Positions 6,777 to 14,893 of a DNA stretch of 28,836 nt are shown here, in pieces. The position numbers and the translations under genes are program-made. The notes below the pieces were generated by a model. It did not search any database, was not told the origin of the DNA, and saw only the letters and a list, made by a program, of their open reading frames with translations. Source of the stretch: Eubacterium sp. UBA4343 (GTDB taxonomy: Bacteria > Bacillota > Clostridia > Lachnospirales > Lachnospiraceae). The DNA lies in the NCBI GenBank assembly GCA_002394235.1, contig DGTF01000002.1:1-28836 (forward strand). The letters run 5' to 3'. How positions within the stretch are numbered: the first letter of the stretch is position 1; each line of letters starts with the position of its first letter.

Positions 6777-8071
6777 ATCACGGTCTCGACGGATTTCACG
6801 CAGTGATTTTCCAGAAGATCATCGAGCGCGTCGCTGACGATTGTCTTTTTCACATTGGCAAAGATAAAAATCAGCGGGACGATGGGAGCCGATGAGGTGC
6901 GCGTGTCGCCGTTATTTCTGCCCGGCCGCTGCAGGGCTGTCTCGATGCTGATTCCGTGCGCTCCGAGGATTGTAGTGATTCTGCCCATGACGCCGGGGAT
7001 ATCCTCAGCCATCATCCGCACATAGTATTTGTTGCTGCCCTCACCGATGAATTTCAGGTCGGCGTCGTAGCGCAGCTGCGGAACGATATCGTAGGCGGAA
7101 TCCTTCTCCCACTTGCGCGCCACGCCGATTACATCGCCCATGACAGCGCTTCCGGTCGGAAGCGGACCGGCCCCTCTGCCATAGAACATCAGATTGTCAA
7201 CCGCGTTGCCGGTGATAAACACGGCATTGAACTCATTGCGGACATTCGCCAGAGGATGGCTGACCGGAACGAGCGACGGCTCCACGCTGGCGGAAACCTC
7301 TCCGTTCTCCTCACGGGCACTCGCAAGCAGCTTGATCTTATATCCGGATTCCTTTGCAAAGGCGATGTCATCCGATCCAACGTGGGTGATGCCCTGTGTA
7401 GGAATCTGATCTGGTCCTACACCCAGACCGAATACCAGAGATATCAGAATCGAGAGCTTATTCGCCGCATCGATTCCCTCCACATCAGCGGTCGGATCCG
7501 CCTCCGCGAATCCTTTCGCCTGTGCGTCCCGGAGAATGTCGGCGTAATCCTTGCCGTTTTCTTCCATCTGCGTCAGGATATAATTGGTCGTTCCATTCAG
7601 AATGCCGTGAACGGAGCTGAATTCGTTGGACAATAGGGCAGTCGTCAGGGAGGTCAGGATCGGAATTCCGCCTGCCACAGCCGCCTCGAAACGGAGCAGC
7701 ACATGGTGCTCCTGTGCGAGCTGCGCAAGCATGCGGCCATTTGCGGCAATCGCTGCCTTGTTTGCCGTGACAACGCTCTTGCCGTTCTCGAGCGCTCGTG
7801 CCATAAACGTGGTGGCAGGCTCAATGCCTCCGATCAGTTCCACGACAATGCTGATCTCCGGATCGTTCAGGATGTCATCTACATCCGTTGTATATTTCTC
7901 GCGGGGAATGTCGATTCCGCGGTCCTTTTCAGGGTGACGGTTCAGAATCTTCACGATTTCAATATCCAGTCCGGTCGTATCCGCGATCTTCTTCTGATTC
8001 ATGGCAAGTGCCTTGCAGGTTCCCTTGCCGATGTTGCCGATTCCAAGCATGCCGACTTTTATTTTTTCCAT
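6761..8071 (-). CDS. hom: Homoserine dehydrogenase with C-terminal ACT domain
   Basis: A 436-residue enzyme that reduces aspartate semialdehyde to homoserine for threonine and methionine synthesis. The Rossmann motif GIGNIG (residues 10-15) opens the NAD(P)-binding domain, K105 is in TANKAA, and the catalytic domain has GILNGTTNYI (156-165) and the family signature GFAEADPTADVEGIDAANK (187-205; E190, D196, K205). Residues about 348-432 are an ACT regulatory domain (AEDIPGVMGRITTILG), usually binding threonine for feedback control. Length matches the standard Gram-positive form. ATG 8069-8071 has GGAG seven bases upstream. An extended -10 promoter lies about 100 bases upstream. A diverged copy of its last codons follows the stop. 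Confidence 0.97.
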   Translation of the reverse strand: MEKIKVGMLGIGNIGKGTCKALAMNQKKIADTTGLDIEIVKILNRHPEKDRGIDIPREKYTTDVDDILNDPEISIVVELIGGIEPATTFMARALENGKSVVTANKAAIAANGRMLAQLAQEHHVLLRFEAAVAGGIPILTSLTTALLSNEFSSVHGILNGTTNYILTQMEENGKDYADILRDAQAKGFAEADPTADVEGIDAANKLSILISLVFGLGVGPDQIPTQGITHVGSDDIAFAKESGYKIKLLASAREENGEVSASVEPSLVPVSHPLANVRNEFNAVFITGNAVDNLMFYGRGAGPLPTGSAVMGDVIGVARKWEKDSAYDIVPQLRYDADLKFIGEGSNKYYVRMMAEDIPGVMGRITTILGAHGISIETALQRPGRNNGDTRTSSAPIVPLIFIFANVKKTIVSDALDDLLENHCVKSVETVMRVEE

Positions 8072-8176
8072 GATTGTTCTCCACTCCCGGTGTATATTTG
8101 AATGATGGTGTATATAATATAGAATAAATATGGTTATTCTGTGAAGTCATCGGATCAGAAATCCGAATGAATTTAT

Positions 8177-8185
8177 ATTATAACA
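8177..8185 (-). promoter_or_regulatory. Extended -10 promoter for hom
   Basis: TGTTATAAT on the minus strand is a perfect extended -10 (TGn-TATAAT). A TTGTGC at 8202-8207 gives a 19-base spacer, longer than ideal. The predicted leader to the hom ATG is about 100 nt. Confidence 0.6.
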
Positions 8186-8249
8186 GAATGTCTGCAGCTG
8201 CGCACAATTTTCTTATGAAAGGCCTTCACTGATGCTGCACGGAAAACAG

Positions 8250-8936
8250 TTAAAGCGGATTGCGGAGCAGAACAAAGGTATTCTTGTGAAAATCGAGAAT
8301 GCCGTCCTGCTTCAGCAAAGCAAGCTCGCGGCTGAGTGAGCTTCGGTTCGCGCAGAGATACTCGGCCATCTCCTCGCGGTTCAGAGGGATTTCGATGTAG
8401 CGGGTGTTCTGCTTTTCTGCCTGCAGGGCCAGATAGGACAGAATCTTGCTCCGAAGATCCGGCTTGGATACGATCTCTATCTTTTCTATCAGCTGCATAT
8501 TTTTCTGTCCGAGAAGATCATACAGATTATCCGCGAGATTCACATGAAAGACGCACTGATTGCTGCAGGGATGCAGGATCCGGTTTAGGGACAGAAAAAT
8601 GACGCGGGTATCTTCCGCTGCACTGAAGGTGACCCTCGAGGCAGTCTGCTTCATGATGTTGAAGGTTTCGCCGAAAAGTTCGCCTTTTCTCATATAGATG
8701 ATGAAAATCCTATTGCCCCGTATATCCTCCCGGATCATATCTACTCTTCCGGACAGAACAATACCGATAAACTTTACATTTTCCTCTTCCATAATAATAT
8801 GAGATCCCTTTTTAAAACCGGAAATATGGCTGTCCAGATGACCGGCCAGCGCTCCGACCTGTCTGGAATCAAGTCCCGCGAAAAGAGGTATCTGCGCATC
8901 ACATATCTCTGTGATTTCTTCTGCCTTTAACTGCAT
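8250..8936 (-). CDS. Crp/Fnr family transcriptional regulator, probable regulator of asrABC
   Basis: A 228-residue protein. Residues about 15-130 are a cyclic-nucleotide-binding-type effector domain (GSHIIMEEENVKFIGIVLSGRVDM, then RKGELFGE). A dimerisation helix follows at about 133-160 (LYDLLGQKNMQLIEKIE). The C-terminal winged helix (about 165-225) has the recognition segment LNREEMAEYLCANRSSLSRE. There is no N-terminal Fnr-type cysteine cluster; only scattered Cys are present (residues 12, 124, 128, 194), so oxygen sensing by an Fe-S cluster is not obvious. ATG 8934-8936 follows GGAGG by six bases. It is divergent from asrABC across a 345-bp intergenic region with several palindromes, which suggests it controls that operon. 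The signal is unknown. Confidence 0.9.
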   Translation of the reverse strand: MQLKAEEITEICDAQIPLFAGLDSRQVGALAGHLDSHISGFKKGSHIIMEEENVKFIGIVLSGRVDMIREDIRGNRIFIIYMRKGELFGETFNIMKQTASRVTFSAAEDTRVIFLSLNRILHPCSNQCVFHVNLADNLYDLLGQKNMQLIEKIEIVSKPDLRSKILSYLALQAEKQNTRYIEIPLNREEMAEYLCANRSSLSRELALLKQDGILDFHKNTFVLLRNPL

Positions 8937-8996
8937 TCTGTTCCTCCGTATCCATTGACTGTCCGGCAGATCAGGCCAGACATAACCTTAAGCAAA

Positions 8997-9025
8997 ATTA
9001 TAGGACGCAGCCTTCCTTTTCGCAA
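8997..9025 (-). promoter_or_regulatory. Sigma-A promoter of the Crp/Fnr gene
   Basis: On the minus strand TTGCGA (9020-9025) and TATAAT (8997-9002) are 17 bases apart. The start site would lie about 55 bases before the ATG. The -35 overlaps a GGTTGC that matches one half of the palindrome at 9111-9124, so autoregulation is possible. Confidence 0.75.
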
Positions 9026-9110
9026 CCGGTCTGTCGGTCTCTTACAGCCTGCGGATACAGTGCCTTACGCGCGGCAATCATGTTTTGTTTACGAAGAATT
9101 GATCATCAAC

Positions 9111-9151
9111 GTTGCGTGTGCAACCAGATGAATCTGCGGGAGTGGTATAAT
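9111..9151 (+). promoter_or_regulatory. Candidate class II activator site and -10 box upstream of asrABC
   Basis: GTTGC-GTGT-GCAAC (9111-9124) is a perfect 5-4-5 palindrome, the general form of a Crp/Fnr operator. A TATAAT at 9146-9151 has no -35 match (ACCAGA at 9123-9128). The predicted start near 9158 puts the palindrome centre at about -41, the standard class II activator position. TTGAT-C-ATCAA at 9099-9109 is a further palindrome. The leader to asrA would be about 125 nt. Confidence 0.55.
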
Positions 9152-9175
9152 TGAAATGATGAGTCAGATACGCAT

Positions 9176-9238
9176 TGTTAAATTTTTAACTATAATGAAA
9201 TTGGTATTCTTTTTTCATAGTATTTGTTATATTTAACA
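9176..9238 (+). promoter_or_regulatory. Two further AT-rich palindromes upstream of asrA
   Basis: TGTTA-TATT-TAACA (9225-9238) is a perfect 5-4-5 palindrome and GTTAAA-TT-TTTAAC (9177-9190) a perfect 6-2-6 one. A second TATAAT follows at 9191-9196. They could be extra operator sites for the divergent regulator or for another factor. AT-rich palindromes also arise by chance. Confidence 0.4.
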
Positions 9239-9281
9239 GTGTGGAAATAGATGTCCTGTATATATACGAGGAGGTATTTAC

Positions 9282-10346
9282 ATGGGATACACGCTAGATG
9301 GAGCCGGATTCTCTCAGGTGGTGAAGAACCTCGGCAAAAATTATCGAATCTTTGCGCCTGTCCGTAAGGTCGGGGAAGGAAGATTCACGGACACGGATGT
9401 CATCCGTTATGAATTCATTACGGATGCGTCGGAAATCGAGCTTCAGAAGAAGTCGGACTACTCTTTCAAGGAGATCCTGACGCCGCTGTCTGAGACACTC
9501 TTCTTCTTTACGGAGAATGTTGTGAAGGAAGCGGATCGTGATACCCGGGATGTGATTGTTTTTCTTCGAAGCTATGATATTCACGCGGTTAAGCGGCTGG
9601 ATCAGATCTATCTGGGCAATGGACCGAAGGATTATTTCTATGAGAACATTCGTGATCATGTAAAGTTTGCGCTGATCGCCGGTGATGAGGCGGATGATCC
9701 GGACGGCTTTTCGGTCAGCATGGGGACCAACCGGGCAACAGAGGGATATCTGTTCTCTGTAGAGCAGACGTCAGATGGATTTCTCTGTGATGTGCCGGAC
9801 ACTTCCCTGGAGTCTGTTTTTGAAGAGGCCGGCGGTGTGAAGACGGAGATCACGCCCTCCTATCCCGTCGAGAATCGGACCAGGGTGGAAATCCCCGATG
9901 AAATTCCGAACAGTATATACAAGGATCCGATCTGGGACGAATACACGGCGAGATGTATCGGCTGCGGCCGCTGCACCCTTGTATGTCCCACATGCACCTG
10001 CTTCACTATGCAGGACATCTACTACACCGACAACGGGAAAGTCGGCGAGAGACGACGCGTAAATGCATCCTGCATGATCGACGGCTATACGAACGTAGCC
10101 GGAGGCGGACAGTACAGAAGAACGCAGGGAGAACGGATGCGGTTCAAGGTGCTTCACAAGATTTATGATTTCCGGAAGCGCTTCGGCTATGATATGTGCG
10201 TCGGATGCGGCCGCTGTGATGCTGTGTGTCCGGAGTACATCTCCTTCTCCAAAATCATCAATAAGGTGAATCAGAGAGTGAATGAACTTGCTGCGGGATC
10301 CGTGGATGCAGCGGGAAAGGAGGCAGGTGCAAATGGCAGCAAATGA
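9282..10346 (+). CDS. asrA: Anaerobic sulfite reductase subunit A (Fe-S electron carrier)
   Basis: A 354-residue cytoplasmic subunit of dissimilatory sulfite reductase AsrABC, which passes electrons to the catalytic subunit. Residues 1-215 form the family-specific N-terminal domain. Two [4Fe-4S] motifs follow: CIGCGRCTLVCP (C225, C228, C231, C235) and CVGCGRCDAVCP (C306, C309, C312, C316). The C-terminus is hydrophilic. ATG 9282-9284 has GAGGAGG seven to eight bases upstream. It overlaps asrB by 14 bases. Length and motif order match known AsrA. It is the first gene of the only plus-strand operon in the window. Confidence 0.95.
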   Translation: MGYTLDGAGFSQVVKNLGKNYRIFAPVRKVGEGRFTDTDVIRYEFITDASEIELQKKSDYSFKEILTPLSETLFFFTENVVKEADRDTRDVIVFLRSYDIHAVKRLDQIYLGNGPKDYFYENIRDHVKFALIAGDEADDPDGFSVSMGTNRATEGYLFSVEQTSDGFLCDVPDTSLESVFEEAGGVKTEITPSYPVENRTRVEIPDEIPNSIYKDPIWDEYTARCIGCGRCTLVCPTCTCFTMQDIYYTDNGKVGERRRVNASCMIDGYTNVAGGGQYRRTQGERMRFKVLHKIYDFRKRFGYDMCVGCGRCDAVCPEYISFSKIINKVNQRVNELAAGSVDAAGKEAGANGSK

Positions 10347-11133
10347 AAAAAATCCATACATTCCCTTCGCGTCTGAGATTCTGGATGTGATCCGGCACAC
10401 AAAGAAGGAATATACCTTCCGTCTCAGCTATTCGGGAGAGGTAAAGCCCGGTCAGTTTTTTGAGGTATCTGTTCCGAAGTTCGGAGAGGCACCGATTTCT
10501 GTCAGCGGCATCGGTAAGAATTATATCGATCTGACGCTCCGCAAGGTCGGCAGAGTCACAGATGAAGTCTTTGAGAAATATAAAGGACAGACTCTCCTGC
10601 TTCGCGGTCCGTATGGAAACGGTTTTGATATGGACCTTTACCGGAATAAGGAAGTTCTGGTGATTGCCGGAGGCACCGGCGTATCACCGGTTCGCGGTGT
10701 TGTGAGTGCGTTCGCGGACGGACCGGATGCTGCGGACAAGCACGTCATCGTTGGATTCAAGAGCCCGGACGACATGCTGTTCCGGGATGACCTGAAGATA
10801 TGGGATGAGCGCCTGGATCTCTGGCTCACCGTTGACGGCGCGCCGGAGGGATACGACGGGAAGATCGGTCTTGTGACCAAATACATCCCGGATGTGAAAA
10901 TCCGCGATGTGGAGAAGGCCGCGGCGATTGTGGTCGGTCCGCCGCCGATGATGCGCTTCTCCGTCATGGGGCTTCTCGAGAAGGGCTTCCGTGAGGAAAA
11001 CATCTGGGTGTCTCAGGAAAGAAAGATGTGCTGCGGTCTGGGAAAATGCGGCCACTGCAGAATCGGCGAGAAGTACGTCTGCCTGGACGGTCCGGTTTTC
11101 AACTATACCGAGAGCAAGAATATGCTTGACTGA
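10333..11133 (+). CDS. asrB: Anaerobic sulfite reductase subunit B (flavin, NAD(P)H oxidoreductase)
   Basis: A 266-residue ferredoxin-NADP reductase-like subunit that takes electrons from NAD(P)H through FAD. A flavin-binding barrel occupies about residues 8-97 (PISVSG, RGPYGNGF). The nucleotide-binding domain (about 105-225) has the glycine loop AGGTGVSPVRG and VGPPPMM. A C-terminal [2Fe-2S] motif is formed by C234, C239, C242 and C250. The start is ATG 10333-10335, inside the end of asrA, because GGAGG lies a short distance upstream; a longer N-terminal reading would add residues not typical of AsrB. asrC follows after 14 bases. Confidence 0.95.
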   Translation: MAANEKNPYIPFASEILDVIRHTKKEYTFRLSYSGEVKPGQFFEVSVPKFGEAPISVSGIGKNYIDLTLRKVGRVTDEVFEKYKGQTLLLRGPYGNGFDMDLYRNKEVLVIAGGTGVSPVRGVVSAFADGPDAADKHVIVGFKSPDDMLFRDDLKIWDERLDLWLTVDGAPEGYDGKIGLVTKYIPDVKIRDVEKAAAIVVGPPPMMRFSVMGLLEKGFREENIWVSQERKMCCGLGKCGHCRIGEKYVCLDGPVFNYTESKNMLD

Positions 11134-11147
11134 GGAGGGAGATATCT

Positions 11148-12224
11148 ATGGGTTACGATTGTAATGTAAAGAAATTAAAAAAGAACAACTTCCGTCAGTC
11201 GAAGGTCAGAGGAGAAGTCGCCTCCCGTGTGCGTGTGCCCGGAGGAAGAATCGATGCTGCTTCTCTCGCGAAGGTTGTTGAGATTGCGGTTAAGTACGGC
11301 ACCGGAGAGGTTAATCTGACAAACCGTCAGGGCTTTGAGATTCCGGGAATTCCAATTGAAGATGTTGAAGAGGTGAATAAGGCGTTGCAGTCCATCATCG
11401 ACGCGAGCGGAGTGACACAGGCGCCGAACAAGCCGGGCGAGGGCTACCCCTTCTCCGGAACCAGAAATGTCGTCGCGTGCCCGGGCAAATCTCTGTGTCC
11501 CTTCGGATGCTACGACACCAAGGAACTTGCAGCGAAAATCGACAAGCTGATCTATCCGAACGATCATCACGTAAAGATTGCCTGCACCGGCTGCTCTAAT
11601 GACTGTGCGCATGTCAGACTGAATGATTTCGGTATTATCGGGCAGACAGAGCCTCAGTACAACCCTGACCGCTGTATCGGGTGTGAACAGTGTGTGAAGT
11701 ACTGCAGCAGACGAAGCGTAGGTGCGCTCTCTGTCGTAAACGGAAAGATTGTCCGTGATACAGACAAATGCATCGGGTGCGGTGTCTGTGTCATCTACTG
11801 CCCTACCCGCGCGTGGACGCGAAGCAAAGAGCATTATTTCCGCGTGTCGCTTCTCGGACGTACCGGCAAGAAGAACCCGCGGCTGGGTGTTGATTTTCTG
11901 AAATGGGCGGATGAGGAAAGTATTCTGAAGATTATCAAGAACACCTATGATTATCTGGATGCCTATCAGGACAGAGGCGCGGTTGAGAACAAGGAGCATA
12001 TCGGCTACATTGTTGACCGCACCGGCTTTGAAGAGTTCCTGAAGTATATCATGAAGGATGTTCATTTCGGACCGAAGACCGAGATGAACGGAAGACCTTA
12101 CTGGGGCGGCAAGCGCTACGATCAGACCAATGAGCTCCGCTCCTCCATGTACCGTTTCTCCGACCGTCCGTACGACGGATACTCCGGTATCCCGAGAGAG
12201 GACCAGCCGCAGAAAAAAAGATAA
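11148..12224 (+). CDS. asrC: Anaerobic sulfite reductase subunit C (siroheme catalytic subunit)
   Basis: A 358-residue catalytic subunit that reduces sulfite to sulfide. The ferredoxin-like half domain (about 20-95) contains LTNRQGFEIPGIP. The siroheme/[4Fe-4S] ligands are C111 and C117 (CPGKSLC) and C149 and C153 (CSNDC). Two more [4Fe-4S] motifs are inserted: CIGCEQCVKYC (C176, C179, C182, C186) and CIGCGVCVIYC (C208, C211, C214, C218). ATG 11148-11150 follows a GAGGAGGGAG site. All expected cysteines are present, so the AsrABC complex looks functional. It ends in an A-rich stretch followed by hairpins and a strong terminator. Confidence 0.96.
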   Translation: MGYDCNVKKLKKNNFRQSKVRGEVASRVRVPGGRIDAASLAKVVEIAVKYGTGEVNLTNRQGFEIPGIPIEDVEEVNKALQSIIDASGVTQAPNKPGEGYPFSGTRNVVACPGKSLCPFGCYDTKELAAKIDKLIYPNDHHVKIACTGCSNDCAHVRLNDFGIIGQTEPQYNPDRCIGCEQCVKYCSRRSVGALSVVNGKIVRDTDKCIGCGVCVIYCPTRAWTRSKEHYFRVSLLGRTGKKNPRLGVDFLKWADEESILKIIKNTYDYLDAYQDRGAVENKEHIGYIVDRTGFEEFLKYIMKDVHFGPKTEMNGRPYWGGKRYDQTNELRSSMYRFSDRPYDGYSGIPREDQPQKKR

Positions 12225-12285
12225 TCGAAAAAAGAAACAAGAACGAAAAAACATAACAGAAAAAGCAATTGAGAAACACAACAAA

Positions 12286-12365
12286 CGAGATAAAACACGC
12301 TGCGCGAGTTTTATCTCGCTATCGCGACGCTCGCCGCACACGAATACTTCGCATTCGGCTGCGGC
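12286..12365 (+). other. Two consecutive hairpins downstream of asrC
   Basis: The first is a perfect 11-bp stem, CGAGATAAAAC (12286-12296) with GTTTTATCTCG (12308-12318). The second pairs GCCGCA (12333-12338) with TGCGGC (12360-12365) and CGAAT with ATTCG inside. Neither has a T-run. With the terminator at 12388 they fill the 320-bp gap between asrC and the convergent kinase-like gene. They may protect the asr mRNA 3' end. Confidence 0.55.
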
Positions 12366-12387
12366 TCACTGTTCGCGTAAATAAACC

Positions 12388-12431
12388 GGACGGGGTTGCC
12401 GCACATTTTCGCGCGGCAGCCCCGTCCTTTC
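12388..12431 (+). terminator. Strong terminator of asrABC
   Basis: A 15-bp GC-rich stem, 12388-12402 with 12413-12427 (one G-U pair), closes a 10-base loop and is followed by TTTCTCT. It lies between convergent transcripts and might also slow the opposite gene, although the T-run on that side is weak. Confidence 0.85.
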
Positions 12432-12544
12432 TCTCAGCCTTCACTTTTCAGAACTGGCTCCCATCACTCAGTCGCAGCCACAATCCTCACTCTCCATAAG
12501 AATAGATTGTAATCACAGGCTTCAGTCCCCCGTATTTGCCGAAA

Positions 12545-13192
12545 TCAGTCCTTATCGGTAATCCCGTGATGATATCCGCTCTCCCTGTGAGCGATTGCGT
12601 TCTTGATGATCTCCACACAGCCGTCGATTCCGAACTTCGAACTGTCCAGACAGAGATGGTAGCTGTCTACAGATCCCCATTCCTTGCTGGTATAGTAGTT
12701 GTAGTAGCTGGAACGGCTCTTGTCGTTCTTCCGGATCCGGTCTCTGGCCTTATTGTCCGTCAGATCATACAGATTGGAAATCCTTCTCACCCGGACATCG
12801 AGATCCGCGTGAATGAATACACTCAGAAGATTCGGGTTATCCTCGAGCGCGTAATCCGCGCATCTTCCGATGATAACACATGGTCCCTGCTGCGCAAGCT
12901 TCTTCACGGTGTCAAACTGTGCCAGGAATACCTTCTGATTCAATGGCATATCGTTCATGACATTCGATGTGTAACCGAAGGAATAGGTATCCATTACCAG
13001 AGAATACAGAAAACTGCTGGTCGGCTTTTCATCCTGATTTTCAAAAATTTCCTTGGCGAGTCCGCTGTGCTTGGCGGCCTGGTCGAGAAGCTCCTTGTCG
13101 TAAAACGGGATCTTCAGATCTTCTGCAAGCAATTTGCCGATCAGATGTCCGCCGCTTCCAAATTCACGTCCGATTGTAATGATGGTCTTCAT
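12545..13192 (-). CDS. Cytidylate kinase-like family P-loop protein
   Basis: A 215-residue protein of the cytidylate-kinase-like family common in Firmicutes. MKTIITIGREFGSGGHLIGK carries the nucleotide-binding loop, and CVIIGRCADY, VFIHADLDVRVRRI and the Arg/Lys-rich KARDRIRKNDKSR segment match the kinase core and lid. True CMP kinases phosphorylate CMP/dCMP with ATP, but for this subfamily the substrate is not established. The start is ATG 13190-13192, seven bases after GGAGG. It has its own extended -10 promoter and converges on the asrC terminator. Confidence 0.85.
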   Translation of the reverse strand: MKTIITIGREFGSGGHLIGKLLAEDLKIPFYDKELLDQAAKHSGLAKEIFENQDEKPTSSFLYSLVMDTYSFGYTSNVMNDMPLNQKVFLAQFDTVKKLAQQGPCVIIGRCADYALEDNPNLLSVFIHADLDVRVRRISNLYDLTDNKARDRIRKNDKSRSSYYNYYTSKEWGSVDSYHLCLDSSKFGIDGCVEIIKNAIAHRESGYHHGITDKD

Positions 13193-13242
13193 AACAAGTC
13201 CTCCTTCCTGCATCCTGCTGTAGCAAGAAATTCTCTAAGCTC

Positions 13243-13251
13243 ATTATAACA
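13243..13251 (-). promoter_or_regulatory. Extended -10 promoter of the kinase-like gene
   Basis: TGTTATAAT on the minus strand, about 50 bases upstream of the ATG. The -35 region is poor, as expected for an extended -10 promoter. Confidence 0.6.
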
Positions 13252-13368
13252 TGAACCCTCAAAAAATCACACACAAATTTATGCGAATAGGAGATGTTTT
13301 TGTATACTTTCACAAAATAACTGTCAGTTTGCACAAATAAAATCGGAGGATAAAATCGAGAAAAAAAT

Positions 13369-14286
13369 TCATGATAGTTTCACCAGGAGCGTCTTGAAAT
13401 AATCCGGAAGCGGAGCGGTGAATTCCATATATTCGCCGGTGACCGGATGCTGAAAACCGAGAATCATGGCATGAAGCGTCTGGCCCTGCAGTCCCTTCAC
13501 CGGGCATCTCTTTGGTCCGTACAGTTCATCACCCAGAAGCGGGTGCCCGATATGTGCCATGTGGACGCGGATCTGATGGGTTCTCCCGGTTTCCAGGCGG
13601 CATTCGATGTAGGTGTAGCCGTTCAGCCGCTGAAGCACGCGGACGTGGGTTATGGCAGGCTTGCCCCTGCCGTCCGGAACTACGGCCATCTTCTTGCGGT
13701 CTGCCGGATGGCGTCCGATATTGCCCTCGATCGTGATCTCGTCTTCCGGCAGGTTTCCATGAACGATCGCGCGGTATCTGCGGGTGATGCTGTGTACGGC
13801 AAGCTGAGCGGCAAGGCTTTGATGAGCAATATCATTTTTGCAGACGACAAGCGCTCCGGTCGTATCCTTGTCGATCCGGTGAACGATGCCCGGCCGGAGG
13901 ACACCGTTGATCCCGGACAGGCTGTCTCCGCAGTGATACAGAAGAGCATTGACCAGAGTGTGCTCATAGTGTCCCGCAGCGGGATGAACGACCATATTCT
14001 TCGGCTTATTGACGACGAGGAGACAATCATCCTCATAGAGAATGTCGAGAGGGATGTTCTCGGGCAGAACAGGCGGCTCCTGATTGTCGGGAATTGTCAG
14101 GTGAATCCGGTCTCCGGCCTGGATTTTGTAATTGGCTCTGACCGTCCGGTCCGCGACAAAAACGCTCTCATTCTTCAGAAGCTTCTGAATATGGGAGCGT
14201 GACATGGTTTCAAGCTGTTCGGTCAGATAGATATCAATTCTTTTATCCTGGTCTTCCGGCTCGACGGCAAACGAGATTTCTTTCAT
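13369..14286 (-). CDS. RluD-type large-subunit pseudouridine synthase
   Basis: A 305-residue enzyme of the RsuA/RluA superfamily that isomerises uridines in RNA. The N-terminal S4 RNA-binding domain spans about residues 13-70 (RIDIYLTEQL, MSRSHIQKLLKNESV). The catalytic domain (about 85-295) has VVNKPKNMVVHP and the signature HRIDKDTTG with catalytic D139, then GRTHQIRVHM. It is often named RluD or YlyB in Firmicutes. ATG 14284-14286 overlaps the lspA stop in an ATGA, so the two genes are translationally coupled. The target uridine cannot be told from sequence. Confidence 0.93.
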   Translation of the reverse strand: MKEISFAVEPEDQDKRIDIYLTEQLETMSRSHIQKLLKNESVFVADRTVRANYKIQAGDRIHLTIPDNQEPPVLPENIPLDILYEDDCLLVVNKPKNMVVHPAAGHYEHTLVNALLYHCGDSLSGINGVLRPGIVHRIDKDTTGALVVCKNDIAHQSLAAQLAVHSITRRYRAIVHGNLPEDEITIEGNIGRHPADRKKMAVVPDGRGKPAITHVRVLQRLNGYTYIECRLETGRTHQIRVHMAHIGHPLLGDELYGPKRCPVKGLQGQTLHAMILGFQHPVTGEYMEFTAPLPDYFKTLLVKLS

Positions 14287-14831
14287 TGTGCGTCCTCTTT
14301 TTGATTCGCATTGTTCTTTCGCCCGAAGATCTTCTGCAGATCCGTGTCCTTATAGTGAAACAGAACCAGAATAATCAGCAGAATCACAGATACGGTGACG
14401 TAGATATCCGCAACATTAAAGATTGGAAAATTAATGACGGAGAAATAAATAAAGTCAACCACATATCGGTGCATGATCCGGTCGATCAGATTGCCGACCG
14501 CCCCTGCGCAGAGAATGGCAAGGCTCCACAGAAGGGGATTGAATTGAGATGTATTCTGTGGGATCTTCCTTATCAGCCAGATGGCAAAAATCAGAAAGAC
14601 GGCAGTCAGAATATAGAAGAACCATTGCTGATTCTGAAGCATGCTGAATGCTGCTCCGTTATTTTCGAGGTAGCGGAGCTCAAGAATACCGGGAATCAGG
14701 ACATGGGCATCTCTCCCGGCGAGATGGGAGACGGCGAGGTACTTCGTGAATTGATCGAAAATCACAAGGATCACACCCGCAATGAACAGAAGAAGCGGAC
14801 GGGTTCGTTTTTTATCAGCGGTATTACTCAT
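14283..14831 (-). CDS. lspA: Lipoprotein signal peptidase (signal peptidase II)
   Basis: A 182-residue integral membrane aspartic protease that removes signal peptides from lipid-modified prolipoproteins. Four membrane helices are visible (about 11-30, 68-88, 99-117, 138-158). Conserved blocks are FDQFTK, ENNGAAFS, NLIDR, VVDFI (catalytic D126) and FNVADI (catalytic D142). The C-terminus is charged. ATG 14829-14831 is chosen from the family's usual N-terminus; the nearest SD (AAAGGA) is about 14 bases away, so initiation may be weak. It overlaps the pseudouridine synthase gene by four bases. Repeat C1 lies just upstream. Confidence 0.94.
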   Translation of the reverse strand: MSNTADKKRTRPLLLFIAGVILVIFDQFTKYLAVSHLAGRDAHVLIPGILELRYLENNGAAFSMLQNQQWFFYILTAVFLIFAIWLIRKIPQNTSQFNPLLWSLAILCAGAVGNLIDRIMHRYVVDFIYFSVINFPIFNVADIYVTVSVILLIILVLFHYKDTDLQKIFGRKNNANQKEDAQ

Positions 14832-14893
14832 AGGTAAACTACAGTTCCTTTCGTTATACAGTTTGTGATACGAAGTTCTCATATCTGTAGGAT

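Noticed and set aside
12222..12285. Possible tail duplication after asrC (GAAAAAAAGATAA-like segments)
   Set aside because: The similarity is only low-complexity A-rich sequence.
11175..12341. A 388-codon open frame on the minus strand opposite asrC, and similar long frames at 21220-22470 and 23865-24992 on the plus strand
   Set aside because: They lie wholly opposite genes with clear family motifs, have no family resemblance and no ribosome site, and follow from codon bias of the real genes.
12522..12551. TCAGTCC repeated 23 bases apart at the end of the kinase-like gene
   Set aside because: Seven bases is too short to separate from chance.
13312..13368. Terminator after the pseudouridine synthase gene
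   Set aside because: Only a short direct repeat (AAAATCG) and T-rich sequence are seen, with no convincing stem.
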